From an uncultured Candidatus Melainabacteria bacterium (GTDB lineage: Bacteria > Cyanobacteriota > Vampirovibrionia > Gastranaerophilales > Gastranaerophilaceae), in NCBI GenBank assembly GCA_934693165.1, contig CAKUUX010000010.1, forward strand, positions 1-64,000: 64,000 nucleotides of DNA, given 5' to 3'. A program made the position numbers and the translations under genes. The stretch's first letter is position 1; each line of letters begins with the position of its first letter. This document shows, piece by piece, positions 44,419-53,800 of the stretch. The notes under the pieces were generated by a model. That model was not told the DNA's origin. It saw only the letters and a program-made list of their open reading frames with translations, and did not search any database.

Positions 44419-46104
44419 CTACATTTTTTCAGGAGCTGAAACTGCAAGAATATCAAGTGCTTGTTTTAGGACTGATTTTGTTGCATAAACAAGTGCTAAT
44501 CTACCATTCATAACTTTTTTATCGTCAACTAATACACGATTTTTTGTATAGAATGAGTGGAATTCTGCAGCTAATTCTGATAAGTATCTACAGATTGTGT
44601 AAATACTTCTTGCTTGTTCTGAAAGAATAATTGTGTTTTTAAAATCTTCAAGTTTTAAAATTAAAGATTTTGCGTTTTCTACATCTTCTTCAATTTCTTC
44701 TGCTTTAAAGTTTTTGAAGATATTATTCAATTCTTTTTGTGTCATTAATGCTGGAGTTTTTTCGCCTGTTTCTGTGTTAACTCTTTCATTAATAACATTT
44801 CTCAAGATTGAGCAAGCTCTAGCGTGTGCGTATTGAACGTAGAATACTGGGTTTTCATCAGTTGATTTTTTAGCAAGTTCAATATCAAAATCAAGAGTAT
44901 TATTAATATCTCTCATACACATCCAAAATCTTGTTGCATCAACGCCAACTTCTTCTATAAGGTCACCAAGAGTAATCATATTTTTACGTTTACCCATTCT
45001 TGTTTGTTCACCGTTGATAACAAGGTTAACAAGCTGACCTAAAAGAACTTCAAGTTTGTTTGGATCGTAACCAAGAGCTTCTATTGATGCTTTTACACGA
45101 GCAACGTAACCGTGATGGTCAGCACCCCAGATGTTGATTAATCTATCAAAACCTCTGTCTAATTTGTCTTTGTGATAAGCGATATCAGCTGTTAGGTATG
45201 TATTTGAACCATCAGCTTTTTTGATAACTCGGTCTTCGTCATCCCCGTATTCTGATGATTTGAACCAAATTGCGCCGTCTTTTTCGTAAAGTTTTCCACT
45301 TTCTTCAAGTTTTTTATAAGAAGCTTCAACTTTACCTGTGTTGTGCAAATCAAGTTCTGAATAGAATTTATCAAAATGTACTCTGAAATTGTCTAATAAA
45401 TCTCTTTGTTGTTTTTCCATTTCTTTTTTTGCGTAATCAGAAAGAACTTTTACATCTTCTGTGTATTCGTGTTCTGATAAGAATTTTTTCGCAACTGGAA
45501 TTAAGTATTCCCCAGGGTAGAAATTTTTTCTTTCAACTTCATCAGTTGGAAAATCAACGTTTTCGCCTTTTTCTTGTTTAAGTCTGATTAATAAAGAATT
45601 ACCAAGTTTTTGAATTTGGCTACCTGCATCATTGATATAGAATTCTTGATAAACATCGTGACCATAGAATTTTAATAGGTTTGCAAGAGCACTACCCATA
45701 GCAGCCCAACGTCCGTGACCAATATGGAATGGTCCTGTCGGGTTTGCAGAAATATATTCAAGATTTATATATTCTTTTTCAATATTTTCAGGTTTACCAT
45801 AGTTTTCGCCTTTTTGTAGAATTTCTTCTACTGTATCTGCAAGCATTTTCTTGCCTGTTTTGAAATTCATAAACCCACCGATTAGAGTTACTTCGTAACC
45901 GTTTTTAGAAAGTTGTTTTTCTATGTTTTGCGCAATAACTGGTGGAGCTGTTCTTAAATCACGAGCAAGAGGTGATACATTAATTGCAAAATCACCAAAA
46001 TCAGGATTTTTAGGTTTTTCAACGTGCAAGTTGAAAGTTGTTATTTCTGGGTAAGCTTTTTTTAAAGCTTCTTTTGTTTCGTTTTCAAAAAATTGTTTGT
46101 ACAT
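44419..46104 (-). CDS. argS: Arginyl-tRNA synthetase
   Basis: The 561-residue class I synthetase has the HIGH motif within SANPTGPFHIGHGRW (about 122), GADHHGY (about 328), and the DALR anticodon-binding domain at the end, where YVQYAHARACSIL is typical of ArgRS. The N-terminal Add-1 domain is present. It charges tRNA-Arg. GGAGAA precedes the ATG by a slightly long spacing. Confidence 0.94.
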   Translation of the reverse strand: MYKQFFENETKEALKKAYPEITTFNLHVEKPKNPDFGDFAINVSPLARDLRTAPPVIAQNIEKQLSKNGYEVTLIGGFMNFKTGKKMLADTVEEILQKGENYGKPENIEKEYINLEYISANPTGPFHIGHGRWAAMGSALANLLKFYGHDVYQEFYINDAGSQIQKLGNSLLIRLKQEKGENVDFPTDEVERKNFYPGEYLIPVAKKFLSEHEYTEDVKVLSDYAKKEMEKQQRDLLDNFRVHFDKFYSELDLHNTGKVEASYKKLEESGKLYEKDGAIWFKSSEYGDDEDRVIKKADGSNTYLTADIAYHKDKLDRGFDRLINIWGADHHGYVARVKASIEALGYDPNKLEVLLGQLVNLVINGEQTRMGKRKNMITLGDLIEEVGVDATRFWMCMRDINNTLDFDIELAKKSTDENPVFYVQYAHARACSILRNVINERVNTETGEKTPALMTQKELNNIFKNFKAEEIEEDVENAKSLILKLEDFKNTIILSEQARSIYTICRYLSELAAEFHSFYTKNRVLVDDKKVMNGRLALVYATKSVLKQALDILAVSAPEKM

Positions 46105-46169
46105 AAATTTGTTCTCCGTTTTATAAATTTATTATAAATAAAAAAAAATATTTAATATATAATAAAATT

Positions 46170-47537
46170 ATGAAAAACATTTCAGCAACAATAGAAAGAA
46201 TACGTGAACTCCTTGCAGATGCACAAATTGAGCCACTAGCAGAAGAACTTAATAGTTATCACAGTGCCGATTTAGCAGATATCTTGCAAGAGTTAAAAGA
46301 AGACGAAAGACTTGATTGTTTTAAATTAATCGAGTTAGATAAGGCTGCTGAAATTATTGAATACTTATCTCCACAACTTCAAGTAGAATTGTTGGGTGCA
46401 ATTGATGAAGAGAGAGCTTCAAAGATTATCACAATGATGCCTCACGATGCTGCTGCCGACGTTTTAGGGGATATGGAAGAGGATGAATCTGAAACTTATT
46501 TGGATAAATTACCTCAAAAGTTTTCTGATGAGGTTAGAGAACTTTTAACATATAACGAAGAAACTGCTGGTGGTTTGATGAACCCAATTGTTATGACAGT
46601 TTTTATGGATATGACTGTTCAGCAAGTTTTGGATTATGTGAGAATTAAGGCAGAAGAAGATAACTTAGATTTATACTATATTTATGTAATTGATAAACAA
46701 AATCACTTGATTGGTGTTGTTTCATTAAGAGCCTTGTTGACAACAAGAAAAAATGTTAAAATTTCTGAAATTATGACTTCTGATATCGTAAAACTTCATG
46801 TTGATGATCCACAAGATTATATCGCCGATGAATTTATGAAATACCAATTCAACGCTTTACCTGTTGTAGATTTGTATAATAGATTAAAAGGGGTAGTAAC
46901 TTGGGACGATATCCAAGATGTTGTAGAAGAAGAAACAACAGAAGAAATTTATGCATCATCAGGTATTTCTACAGGAGATATTGATGAGGATGAAATCCTT
47001 GCTGGTAGTTTGCTTACGTCTGTTAGAGCAAGAACTCCTTGGCTATTTGTAACACTTGTTGGTGAATTTATTGCTGTAAATGTTGCAAACCATTTTGATG
47101 GTACGTTGAAAGCTTTTCCTATTATTGCAATCTTTATGCCGTTGTTGGCAGGATTGGCAGGTAATATTGGTACTCAAAGTATTACCTTGATGGTTCGTGG
47201 TCTTTCAACAGGTCAAATCACTGCAAGTTCTGCTTTGTATAATATTTTTAGAGAAAGTATGATTGGCTTAATGATAGGTACATTATTTGGCGTTATGGTA
47301 ACTCTGTTTACTTGGGGATGGCAACATAACGTTGAACTAGGTTGTGTTGTGGGTGGCTCTATGGCAATTAATATGGCACTTGCGACATTGATAGGTACAT
47401 TTACACCGTTTGCAATGAAAAAAATGAATATAGATCCTGCAGTAGCATCAGGCCCTGTAATTGCTACAGCAATTGACGTTTTAGGTTTGGCTGTGTACTT
47501 TTCACTTGCAACCTTCTATGTTGTTAAATTTATGTAG
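46170..47537 (+). CDS. mgtE: Magnesium transporter MgtE
   Basis: The 455-residue protein has the N-terminal superhelical MgtE domain (about 15-130), two CBS domains (about 140-260; NALPVVD in the second), and five membrane segments with PLLAGLAGNIGTQS at the pore. The cytoplasmic domains sense Mg2+ and gate the channel. TATAAT ends 6 bases before the ATG, with no ribosome binding site. No M-box riboswitch is upstream. Confidence 0.92.
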   Translation: MKNISATIERIRELLADAQIEPLAEELNSYHSADLADILQELKEDERLDCFKLIELDKAAEIIEYLSPQLQVELLGAIDEERASKIITMMPHDAAADVLGDMEEDESETYLDKLPQKFSDEVRELLTYNEETAGGLMNPIVMTVFMDMTVQQVLDYVRIKAEEDNLDLYYIYVIDKQNHLIGVVSLRALLTTRKNVKISEIMTSDIVKLHVDDPQDYIADEFMKYQFNALPVVDLYNRLKGVVTWDDIQDVVEEETTEEIYASSGISTGDIDEDEILAGSLLTSVRARTPWLFVTLVGEFIAVNVANHFDGTLKAFPIIAIFMPLLAGLAGNIGTQSITLMVRGLSTGQITASSALYNIFRESMIGLMIGTLFGVMVTLFTWGWQHNVELGCVVGGSMAINMALATLIGTFTPFAMKKMNIDPAVASGPVIATAIDVLGLAVYFSLATFYVVKFM

Positions 47538-47632
47538 AATGTGCAAAATTTTGAACAAGTGAAAATTTTGTCAGGCTTTAAAAATACTAATTTACTCATG
47601 TTAACAATTGTAACGAAGATTAATTTAATTAT

Positions 47633-47660
47633 TAAAGTTTCTGGGCGCATGTGTCGACAT
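47633..47660 (+). promoter_or_regulatory. Sigma-28 (FliA) type promoter 1
   Basis: TAAAGTTT (47633-47640), a 12-base spacer and GTCGACAT (47653-47660) fit the sigma-28 consensus TAAAGTTT-N11-GCCGATAA. The promoter before 60456 has the same layout and spacer. The following mRNA leader has TAAGGAG before the ATG at 47706. Confidence 0.65.
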
Positions 47661-47705
47661 GCATGATATAGGAACGTTTATAGGTAAAAATAAGGAGTAA
47701 AAATT

Positions 47706-49571
47706 ATGGGTTACGATTTAACAAGTATGTTGGATTACGATAAGTTAAAGGCTAAAAAACCAGGTGGACTTGGTGGGCTTTTTGCTAAAAAGAAAATTAA
47801 AAAAGCTAATGCGCAAATTAAAGCTGCAGTAGTTGATACAAACAAGGATGCAAAATCGACTAATAAAGATGGCGTTTCTGGTGTTGCAACTGGCGTTGAA
47901 AACAAAGATGAAGCAAATTATGTAATTTCAGATGGTACAGACGATCAAAATGAAACACAAACAGTAGGTGGCGAATCTGAAACTCAAGGTAGTGAAGGTA
48001 CTATTGATGCTGCAACTGTACAAGGTATCTCTGACCAATATGAAACTAATACAGCAGCATTTGCTGAAATGCAATCAGGTCTTGAAGGTAGAAGTGCACA
48101 AATCGCAGCTGAAATTCAAGACAATTTAACAACAATGAATGATATCGGTGGTATCCTTACAACAAATATGGCAGAAGCTGAAGCTTTAGGTGCTGAACTT
48201 GAAGGCTTACAAGCAGATTCAGCAGGTGGAGGATTTTCTACATCAATGGCTGCAGCAGGTGGTCAAAATAGTGCTTATTCATTAAACGTTCCAACAGGTG
48301 GTAATAAACCTCAAGGTAAAGGCAAAATGGGTGGCTTGATTTCTTCAGGTACTCAAGGTGCTCAACAAGGTGGATATGCTCCTGAAGTTGCAGGTGGAGA
48401 TGATGCAGGTAAAACTGCTAGAACTCAAGAAATCTACGCTAGATTACTTGAAATTGAAAATCAAAATACAAGTTTACAAGAAACACTTATTCAATGCGCT
48501 GATACAGCAACTCAATTACAACTTGAATTCGCTGATTCAACACAAACAGAAATTGAAACAGCTGAAAGTTCAAATGCTGAAGCTGAACAAGCAAGCGCTG
48601 AAAGTGATAAAACTGCAGAAGTATTCAACAAAATTAGCGAATACGGTATGTACACTAAAGTTGCAGGTGTTGCAACAGAAGCAGTTGGTATTGGTATGAC
48701 AACTGCAGGTACAGTAATGCAAGGTACTGGTCAAGTTGTTAAAGGTACAGGTACTGTTATGAAAGGTATCGGTACAGGCTTGAAAGCATTAGCAGCAGGT
48801 TTATTAGGCTTTACATTCACTGCTCCAGCAGGTACAGCAGTAGCTTCTTCATCAACTTCTGTTACAGCAGGTGGTAATGTTATCGTTACAACAGGTAGCA
48901 CAATTACTGCAGTTGGTAAAGGTGTTGGCACAACTGGTATCGGCGTACAAAAAGTTGGTAAAGGTGTTCAACTTATCGGTGATGCTACAATGACTGTTGG
49001 TTCTGCAGGTACTGCTGTAAACAACATTGCTAAAGGTAACATTTTAGGTGCTATCGGTGCAGGTATGTCATTCTTAGGTTCAGCTGCATCTTGCTTGAAC
49101 AATACAGCTCAATTCGCAAATATGGTTGGCGCTGCTAAAGATAGTTTCTTAGGCTCAATCAAAGAATTCTCAGGCAAAATGGATAAATGGGTAAGCGGCT
49201 TTACTGGTGGTAAAGTTAACGCTGGTGGCGCTGCTCAAGTATTACAAAAAACAGGCGCAGCTGTTACTGGCTGGGATCAAGGTGGCGCTTTAGGTAGCCT
49301 TGCAAACGTAATGGGTTCATCAGTTGGTATCAATGCTCAATCAATGGGCATTAATATGAACTCTACAGATGAATCTGGTGCCACTACTGGTACTACAGAT
49401 ACTACAGCATCTCAACCAGCTGAAAAATCTAATGCTTACAAAGATGCTAGAGTATATGGTTTGAGTGCTTCTGCAATCGAAGGCAAATCTGATACAGAAA
49501 TTAGAAAAATGATTGCTGATTTCAATACTGGTAAAATCAATGCAGATGGTTCTAAAAAAACTCAAGGCTAA
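47706..49571 (+). CDS. Large Ala/Gly/Thr-rich protein, candidate flagellar-regulon export substrate
   Basis: I do not recognise this 621-residue protein. It has no signal peptide. Order: basic N-terminal segment (about 15-45), Q/E/T-rich helices (about 90-180), coiled coil (about 240-310), a Gly-rich moderately hydrophobic part with many G-x-G-x-x-x-x-G steps (about 315-470), and a polar tail. The arrangement (coiled coil then hydrophobic block) recalls type III translocators, but no homology is claimed. AAGGAG precedes the ATG. A sigma-28-type promoter drives it and it faces the flagellar export operon, with a shared terminator region. Confidence 0.7.
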   Translation: MGYDLTSMLDYDKLKAKKPGGLGGLFAKKKIKKANAQIKAAVVDTNKDAKSTNKDGVSGVATGVENKDEANYVISDGTDDQNETQTVGGESETQGSEGTIDAATVQGISDQYETNTAAFAEMQSGLEGRSAQIAAEIQDNLTTMNDIGGILTTNMAEAEALGAELEGLQADSAGGGFSTSMAAAGGQNSAYSLNVPTGGNKPQGKGKMGGLISSGTQGAQQGGYAPEVAGGDDAGKTARTQEIYARLLEIENQNTSLQETLIQCADTATQLQLEFADSTQTEIETAESSNAEAEQASAESDKTAEVFNKISEYGMYTKVAGVATEAVGIGMTTAGTVMQGTGQVVKGTGTVMKGIGTGLKALAAGLLGFTFTAPAGTAVASSSTSVTAGGNVIVTTGSTITAVGKGVGTTGIGVQKVGKGVQLIGDATMTVGSAGTAVNNIAKGNILGAIGAGMSFLGSAASCLNNTAQFANMVGAAKDSFLGSIKEFSGKMDKWVSGFTGGKVNAGGAAQVLQKTGAAVTGWDQGGALGSLANVMGSSVGINAQSMGINMNSTDESGATTGTTDTTASQPAEKSNAYKDARVYGLSASAIEGKSDTEIRKMIADFNTGKINADGSKKTQG

Positions 49572-49600
49572 TAAATTGATGACTAATTTATAAAAGAAAA

Positions 49601-49632
49601 ACAGGGTGCATTTTATGCACCCTGTTTTGTTT
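49601..49632. terminator. Terminator between 47706 gene and fliR
   Basis: A 10-bp hairpin (ACAGGGTGCA / TGCACCCTGT) with A-rich left and TTTTGTTTTG right flank. It lies between convergent genes and probably acts in both directions. Confidence 0.83.
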
Positions 49633-49650
49633 TGTTTATTATCTGAAATT

Positions 49651-50433
49651 TTAAAATATATTTGCATAAGATGTGAAGTAATCAGATATTACGCTAAATA
49701 ACATTGGTAAAATCCATATCATAATCGCTGCGCCCAATACTGGTTTAAAAAGGAATGATAATTGGAATACGTTTACTTGTGGAGCAGTTTTTGAAATTAC
49801 ACCCAAGATAATATCTTGCCCTAATGTCGCCAAAAGAACTGGTGATGCTATTTGTAGCCCCATATAAAGCACGTTTGATGATAACTGTATTACATAATCC
49901 AAATTAACAAGTTGTTGAAGCGGAATTGAAGATGCATAAATAGGAAACAACTCAAAAGTTCTCATTAAAGCTCTAAATAACCAATAAACACCACCTACTT
50001 GTATAAAAATTAAAATACCTAGCAAGCCAAAAATTCTACTCAAAATCGAAGTTTGTGACTGTGTTGTAGGGTCAAGTACCATAGCAGAAGACAAACCCAT
50101 TTGCATATTAATCATATCTCCACCAGCTTCAATGGCTAAAAGTAGCAATTGAGCGACAAAACCTATCATCGCACCTACTGCATAATTCAAAATTAATGCC
50201 ATTAACAACCCGCCGAAATCTTCAAATGGTAAAGGTTTTGGTTGAATTAAGCCCACAATCATTACTGTTACAAGTATTGCAAGACAAAGTCTTATCATAG
50301 AGAAGATTTCTTTTCTATTCAAAAGAGGAGCAAATCTAAAAAAACCTGCAACTCTAGCAAAGATAACAAGCCCTGAACCAAAATAAGTCATAAACATTGG
50401 AAATAATGAATTTAAACCATTTAAAAATTCCAT
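49651..50433 (-). CDS. fliR: Flagellar export protein FliR
   Basis: The 260-residue protein has about six membrane segments and the FliR pattern (FARVAGFFRFAPLL near 24, MQMGLSSAMVLDP near 107). With FliP and FliQ it forms the export gate. It overlaps the upstream small gene by 1 base and is the last in the operon. Confidence 0.88.
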   Translation of the reverse strand: MEFLNGLNSLFPMFMTYFGSGLVIFARVAGFFRFAPLLNRKEIFSMIRLCLAILVTVMIVGLIQPKPLPFEDFGGLLMALILNYAVGAMIGFVAQLLLLAIEAGGDMINMQMGLSSAMVLDPTTQSQTSILSRIFGLLGILIFIQVGGVYWLFRALMRTFELFPIYASSIPLQQLVNLDYVIQLSSNVLYMGLQIASPVLLATLGQDIILGVISKTAPQVNVFQLSFLFKPVLGAAIMIWILPMLFSVISDYFTSYANIF

Positions 50434-50810
50434 TATTTTATCCCCTCAGTTCTTGGAGGCAAATCTATTTGAAATAATTGTGGAGGGGGATCAAGTTTTA
50501 CAAACTCAAGACCTGTATTTTTCTTAAAAGCCGTTCTATTTTTCTTTACAGTTACAGGAACAGTTATCGTTTCATCTTTAAATTCAAATATCAATATTGC
50601 TTTTCCCTCACTTTTAGGTGAAATCAATATTGTATCTTTTTCATTCATAATAGTAACAAGTACATTAGCAGTAACAATATTTCTATCAGAAGATACCACT
50701 TTATTTACAGGCTTTGTTGTATGCACAACATAATCATCAAAAGCAAAAACTTTTGGAATAAAAATTGCACATGTTAAAATTATTACGAAATAGAAAAGCC
50801 CTTTTTTCAA
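50433..50810 (-). CDS. Exported protein with pilus/secretin N-domain-like fold, inside the flagellar operon
   Basis: The 125-residue protein has a signal peptide (cleavage near VFA-FD) and a domain in which VTANVLVTIMNEKDTILISP and EGKAILIFEF resemble the T2SS/T3SS pilus N-domain (often before secretins or in RcpC). It sits between fliQ and fliR, where flagellar operons normally have nothing. It might be a periplasmic partner of the export gate or basal body. Confidence 0.6.
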   Translation of the reverse strand: MKKGLFYFVIILTCAIFIPKVFAFDDYVVHTTKPVNKVVSSDRNIVTANVLVTIMNEKDTILISPKSEGKAILIFEFKDETITVPVTVKKNRTAFKKNTGLEFVKLDPPPQLFQIDLPPRTEGIK

Positions 50811-50812
50811 AT

Positions 50813-51316
50813 TTATCTACCTCTTCTAAATTTAATAGTTAAATCTTCTAAGAAATCTGGTTTCGGATCGGCAGAATCTCTTTGTTGAATATATCTTTCT
50901 TGGTTTTTAAGTTTTGAACCTAAACCTGATGGAGCTGTAGAATCCTTTGAAAAATTACCATTCAACTTATCCGGTTCTGATGCATTAAATTCATCCATAA
51001 AAGGTGGTTTTGTATATTTGTAGTAATTGCTACTCAAAACATAGCTATCAGAACGTGGAACAACGTTAAAAGCAAGAGCCATGCCATCTGTAAAGAGGTT
51101 TGTTAAAATTCTTACAAATCCAACACCACCAATTACGATAACTAAAAATACTGCCAAAATTTTTGGAGCAGCTGCAATTGTTTGTTCTTGTACTTGGGTT
51201 ACGGCTTGCAAGATACCTACAATCAAACCGATACCTGCTGCAACAAGTACGCACGGCATTGATATTGAAAGCATTGCGACAAAACCTTTTGCCATATATT
51301 CCATTAACATTTCCAT
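50813..51316 (-). CDS. fliQ: Flagellar export protein FliQ with long tail
   Basis: The first 89 residues are a normal FliQ with two membrane helices (MPCVLVAAGIGLIVGILQAV-type and ILAVFLVIVIGGVGF). FliQ usually ends there. This protein continues with a 78-residue hydrophilic part (about 90-167) with charged and Pro residues of unknown role. It is translated 2 bases before the small exported protein gene. Confidence 0.85.
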   Translation of the reverse strand: MEMLMEYMAKGFVAMLSISMPCVLVAAGIGLIVGILQAVTQVQEQTIAAAPKILAVFLVIVIGGVGFVRILTNLFTDGMALAFNVVPRSDSYVLSSNYYKYTKPPFMDEFNASEPDKLNGNFSKDSTAPSGLGSKLKNQERYIQQRDSADPKPDFLEDLTIKFRRGR

Positions 51317-51355
51317 AGTATGTTTTCCTCTTTTTGTTTTGTTTTTTTGATTGTT

Positions 51356-51380
51356 TCGTCACTACGTCCCTCGCAATGAC
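51356..51380 (-). repeat. Dispersed palindromic repeat piece, GTCATTGCGAG type
   Basis: On the minus strand, GTCATTGCGAGGGACGTAGT begins a motif known to me as a dispersed intergenic repeat in several bacteria. It lies in the gap between fliP and fliQ. A related piece occurs at 63829-63854. Confidence 0.55.
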
Positions 51381-51416
51381 ATGTTTTTCGTAGGTGAGTT
51401 CATCAACCCGACAATA

Positions 51417-52058
51417 TTAGTTGTAGCTTGATACCAAGCCTTGAACAATCAATGCCCATCCATCAACTGCGATAAATATAAGCAATTTGAACGGCAATGA
51501 AATGATTGTTGGTGATAACATAAACATACCTAGTGCTAACAGTATGTTTGCTACAACCAAGTCAAGTACGATGAATGGTACAAATACGATAAAGCCGATT
51601 TCAAAAGCTGTTTTTAATTCGCTTATGATATACGCAGGAGCAACTTGCCAAATTGTGATATCTTCTGGAGATTTTGGAGGTTGTTTGTGGGACATTTCAA
51701 TAAAAAATGCCAAATCACTTTCTCTTGTTTGCTTCATCATAAATTCTTTTAATGGTTTTGAACCAGCATCAATTGCTTCAATCAAATTTTGATTTTTCTT
51801 ATAAGGAACTTGTCCCTGCTCATAACATTGTTGAAAAACTGGTCCCATTGTATAAAAAGTTAAAATCATCGATAATCCAATTATTACAACTGATGGTGGA
51901 ACTTGTTGAGTACCCATTGCAGTTTTTAACATTGAAAATACCACGACAAATCTTAAAAAACTTGTCATACATGCAAAGACAAATGGTATTAGCGAAAACA
52001 TTGTCATCACTACTAACATTTGTAAAACTGGATTCATATCACCAAAGATGTTATTCAT
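51417..52058 (-). CDS. fliP: Flagellar export protein FliP
   Basis: The 213-residue protein shows the FliP pattern: SLIPFVFACMTSFLRFVVVFS, LGTQQVPPS-like MGTQQVPPSVV, and the C-terminal helices VLDLVVANILLALGM. There is no signal peptide, unlike in enteric FliP, so it resembles the SctR or short FliP forms. Together with FliQ and FliR it forms the gate. It starts 16 bases after fliO. Confidence 0.9.
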   Translation of the reverse strand: MNNIFGDMNPVLQMLVVMTMFSLIPFVFACMTSFLRFVVVFSMLKTAMGTQQVPPSVVIIGLSMILTFYTMGPVFQQCYEQGQVPYKKNQNLIEAIDAGSKPLKEFMMKQTRESDLAFFIEMSHKQPPKSPEDITIWQVAPAYIISELKTAFEIGFIVFVPFIVLDLVVANILLALGMFMLSPTIISLPFKLLIFIAVDGWALIVQGLVSSYN

Positions 52059-52074
52059 ACTTCTTTCCTTTAAT

Positions 52075-52344
52075 TTATTCTTCTATATATGCGTCGCCTT
52101 CGATTTTTGAAATTAAATTCATACAATTTGTATCTGAGGCAACCAAAAATTTTTCACTTCCTGTAGAAATTACATAAAAAACTTTGCTTGGTGCAACTCT
52201 CAACATATCTAAAACTTTAAGCTTTGAATTAGGTCTTGAGCCTACGCCAAAATCTGATACTTTTTTATAAACAAGCAGAGCAAAAAAGATTAGCCCTATC
52301 ATTGCAAAAGTGAAAACTGTAATATTAATTATAAAATGATGCAT
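52075..52344 (-). CDS. fliO: Flagellar assembly protein FliO
   Basis: The 89-residue protein has one membrane helix (about 8-26) followed by a small soluble domain with LKVLDMLRVAPSKVFYVIS and KFLVASD, which is the FliO pattern. FliO helps FliP assembly. Its place before fliP is the usual one and supports a flagellar, not virulence, export system. Confidence 0.8.
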   Translation of the reverse strand: MHHFIINITVFTFAMIGLIFFALLVYKKVSDFGVGSRPNSKLKVLDMLRVAPSKVFYVISTGSEKFLVASDTNCMNLISKIEGDAYIEE

Positions 52345-52363
52345 TTTTCTTTCCTTTTAAAAC

Positions 52364-53662
52364 CTAAATATCTTCGTCATCTAATTCAAAGTCACTATAG
52401 TCAAAATCGTCACCTTGTGGTTGTTCGCCTTCTTGTGGTGGCATTTGTTGATCCATCATAGGTTGTCCCATTTGTTGCTCTTGCATCATTTGTTGTTGTT
52501 GCATTTGCATTTGTTGCATTTGTTCAGGTGTCATTTGTTCATACATTGCAGGGTCAATTCCCTCTGGCACTTGTTGTTGAATTATTTCAGGTTGTGGCAT
52601 TTGTTGTTCAACATGTTGTTGCTCAGGCTCATCATTTTGAGCAAAAATCTTATTAACCTTTACGCCGTATCTGTCATTTACAATTACAAGTTCACCTTCT
52701 GCAATAAGTTTTTCTTCTACTTTTAGTGAAATCTTATTGTTATAAATTGAACTTACGTCTATGATTACACCCTCGTTGATTTTCTTTAAATCACCTAAAG
52801 GAATTTTGATTTTATCAAATTCAGCACCCATCTCTACTTGAATACTATCCCATAAATTTGTAGATGAGTTATTTTCCATATCCATTTCTCCTTCTATTGA
52901 ATCGTCAAAAGGTATTATCAATGCAGGGTTTGGTGAAATATTAAAATCTTTTTCAAATTCTCCACAAACTACATGCATTGTGTGTAGATTTGAATTTTCA
53001 AATACTACAATATCATCTGCTTCTAATGATTTTAAATCTTGTACAGAAAATAAAGTTGTTCCAATTTTTATATTGGCTTCAACCGTATTTTCCAAAAATG
53101 CATAATCGCTAAAGGTATTTTCTTCCGGTTTAAATTCTTCTGGGTTTAAGAATTGGTATGGCATTGAAACAATGATTTTGCCAACTCTTTCATTTTTTTC
53201 ATCGTCTTGTGCTTTAATCAAAAAAGTAAGATGTAAAATATCAAAAGTTCTAAATTTTAAAGAACCTTTTGGACGGATAAACTTATCCGCAACAGCTGTA
53301 TAATACATATCATTAAAATTTGTAATAATCTTCGCTTCTAGTTCAGACATTATATTTAAGCTAAACTTTTCAAGCAATTCGCTTGGTTCTAAAAGCTTAT
53401 CCAAAATCAAAGATATAGCTGTTTCTGAACATCTTATAAAAACTTCTCTTGATTCATCTATATTAATCTTAGTTACAAAATAGCTGTCATCCTGAAACAT
53501 AGCATTAATGTTAAGGCTCATTGCCATTAACTTAAATGCAAAGCCGTATTCAAAAAACTCCTTGCTTGTCATTTCCAAGGCAGTTTCAAAATTCGAATTA
53601 AACCATTGATACTGGTTTATCAAATTATTATCAAATGTGTTATTAATAACCTCTTGTCCCAT
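52364..53662 (-). CDS. FliM-FliN fusion rotor protein
   Basis: The 432-residue protein combines a FliM-like middle domain (about 40-180, ending in the FliM-type VSMPYQFLNPEEF), a first SpoA domain (about 193-245; KIGTTLFSVQDLKSLEADD) and a second SpoA domain (about 265-340; MGAEFDKIKIPLGDLKKINE...AEGELVIVNDRYGVKVNKI) that follows FliN. A tail of about 80 residues is Gln/Met/Pro-rich. FliM and FliN are usually separate. The N-terminal CheY-binding motif of FliM is not evident. It heads the operon. Confidence 0.75.
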   Translation of the reverse strand: MGQEVINNTFDNNLINQYQWFNSNFETALEMTSKEFFEYGFAFKLMAMSLNINAMFQDDSYFVTKINIDESREVFIRCSETAISLILDKLLEPSELLEKFSLNIMSELEAKIITNFNDMYYTAVADKFIRPKGSLKFRTFDILHLTFLIKAQDDEKNERVGKIIVSMPYQFLNPEEFKPEENTFSDYAFLENTVEANIKIGTTLFSVQDLKSLEADDIVVFENSNLHTMHVVCGEFEKDFNISPNPALIIPFDDSIEGEMDMENNSSTNLWDSIQVEMGAEFDKIKIPLGDLKKINEGVIIDVSSIYNNKISLKVEEKLIAEGELVIVNDRYGVKVNKIFAQNDEPEQQHVEQQMPQPEIIQQQVPEGIDPAMYEQMTPEQMQQMQMQQQQMMQEQQMGQPMMDQQMPPQEGEQPQGDDFDYSDFELDDEDI

Positions 53663-53800
53663 GTGTCCCTATCAACTAAAGCGATAATAATACAGCTATA
53701 TTAAGAATACTCTTGAATATCAATGTTAACATCAACTATTTGTTGTATATTTAACAAAATTTGTGTTAAAATAAACATATTAATAAGAAGAGGGTAAATT

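Noticed and set aside
49651..53662. Virulence-type III secretion instead of flagellar export
   Set aside because: The two SpoA domains recall SctQ, but FliO, FliS and FlaG-like genes are specific to flagella.
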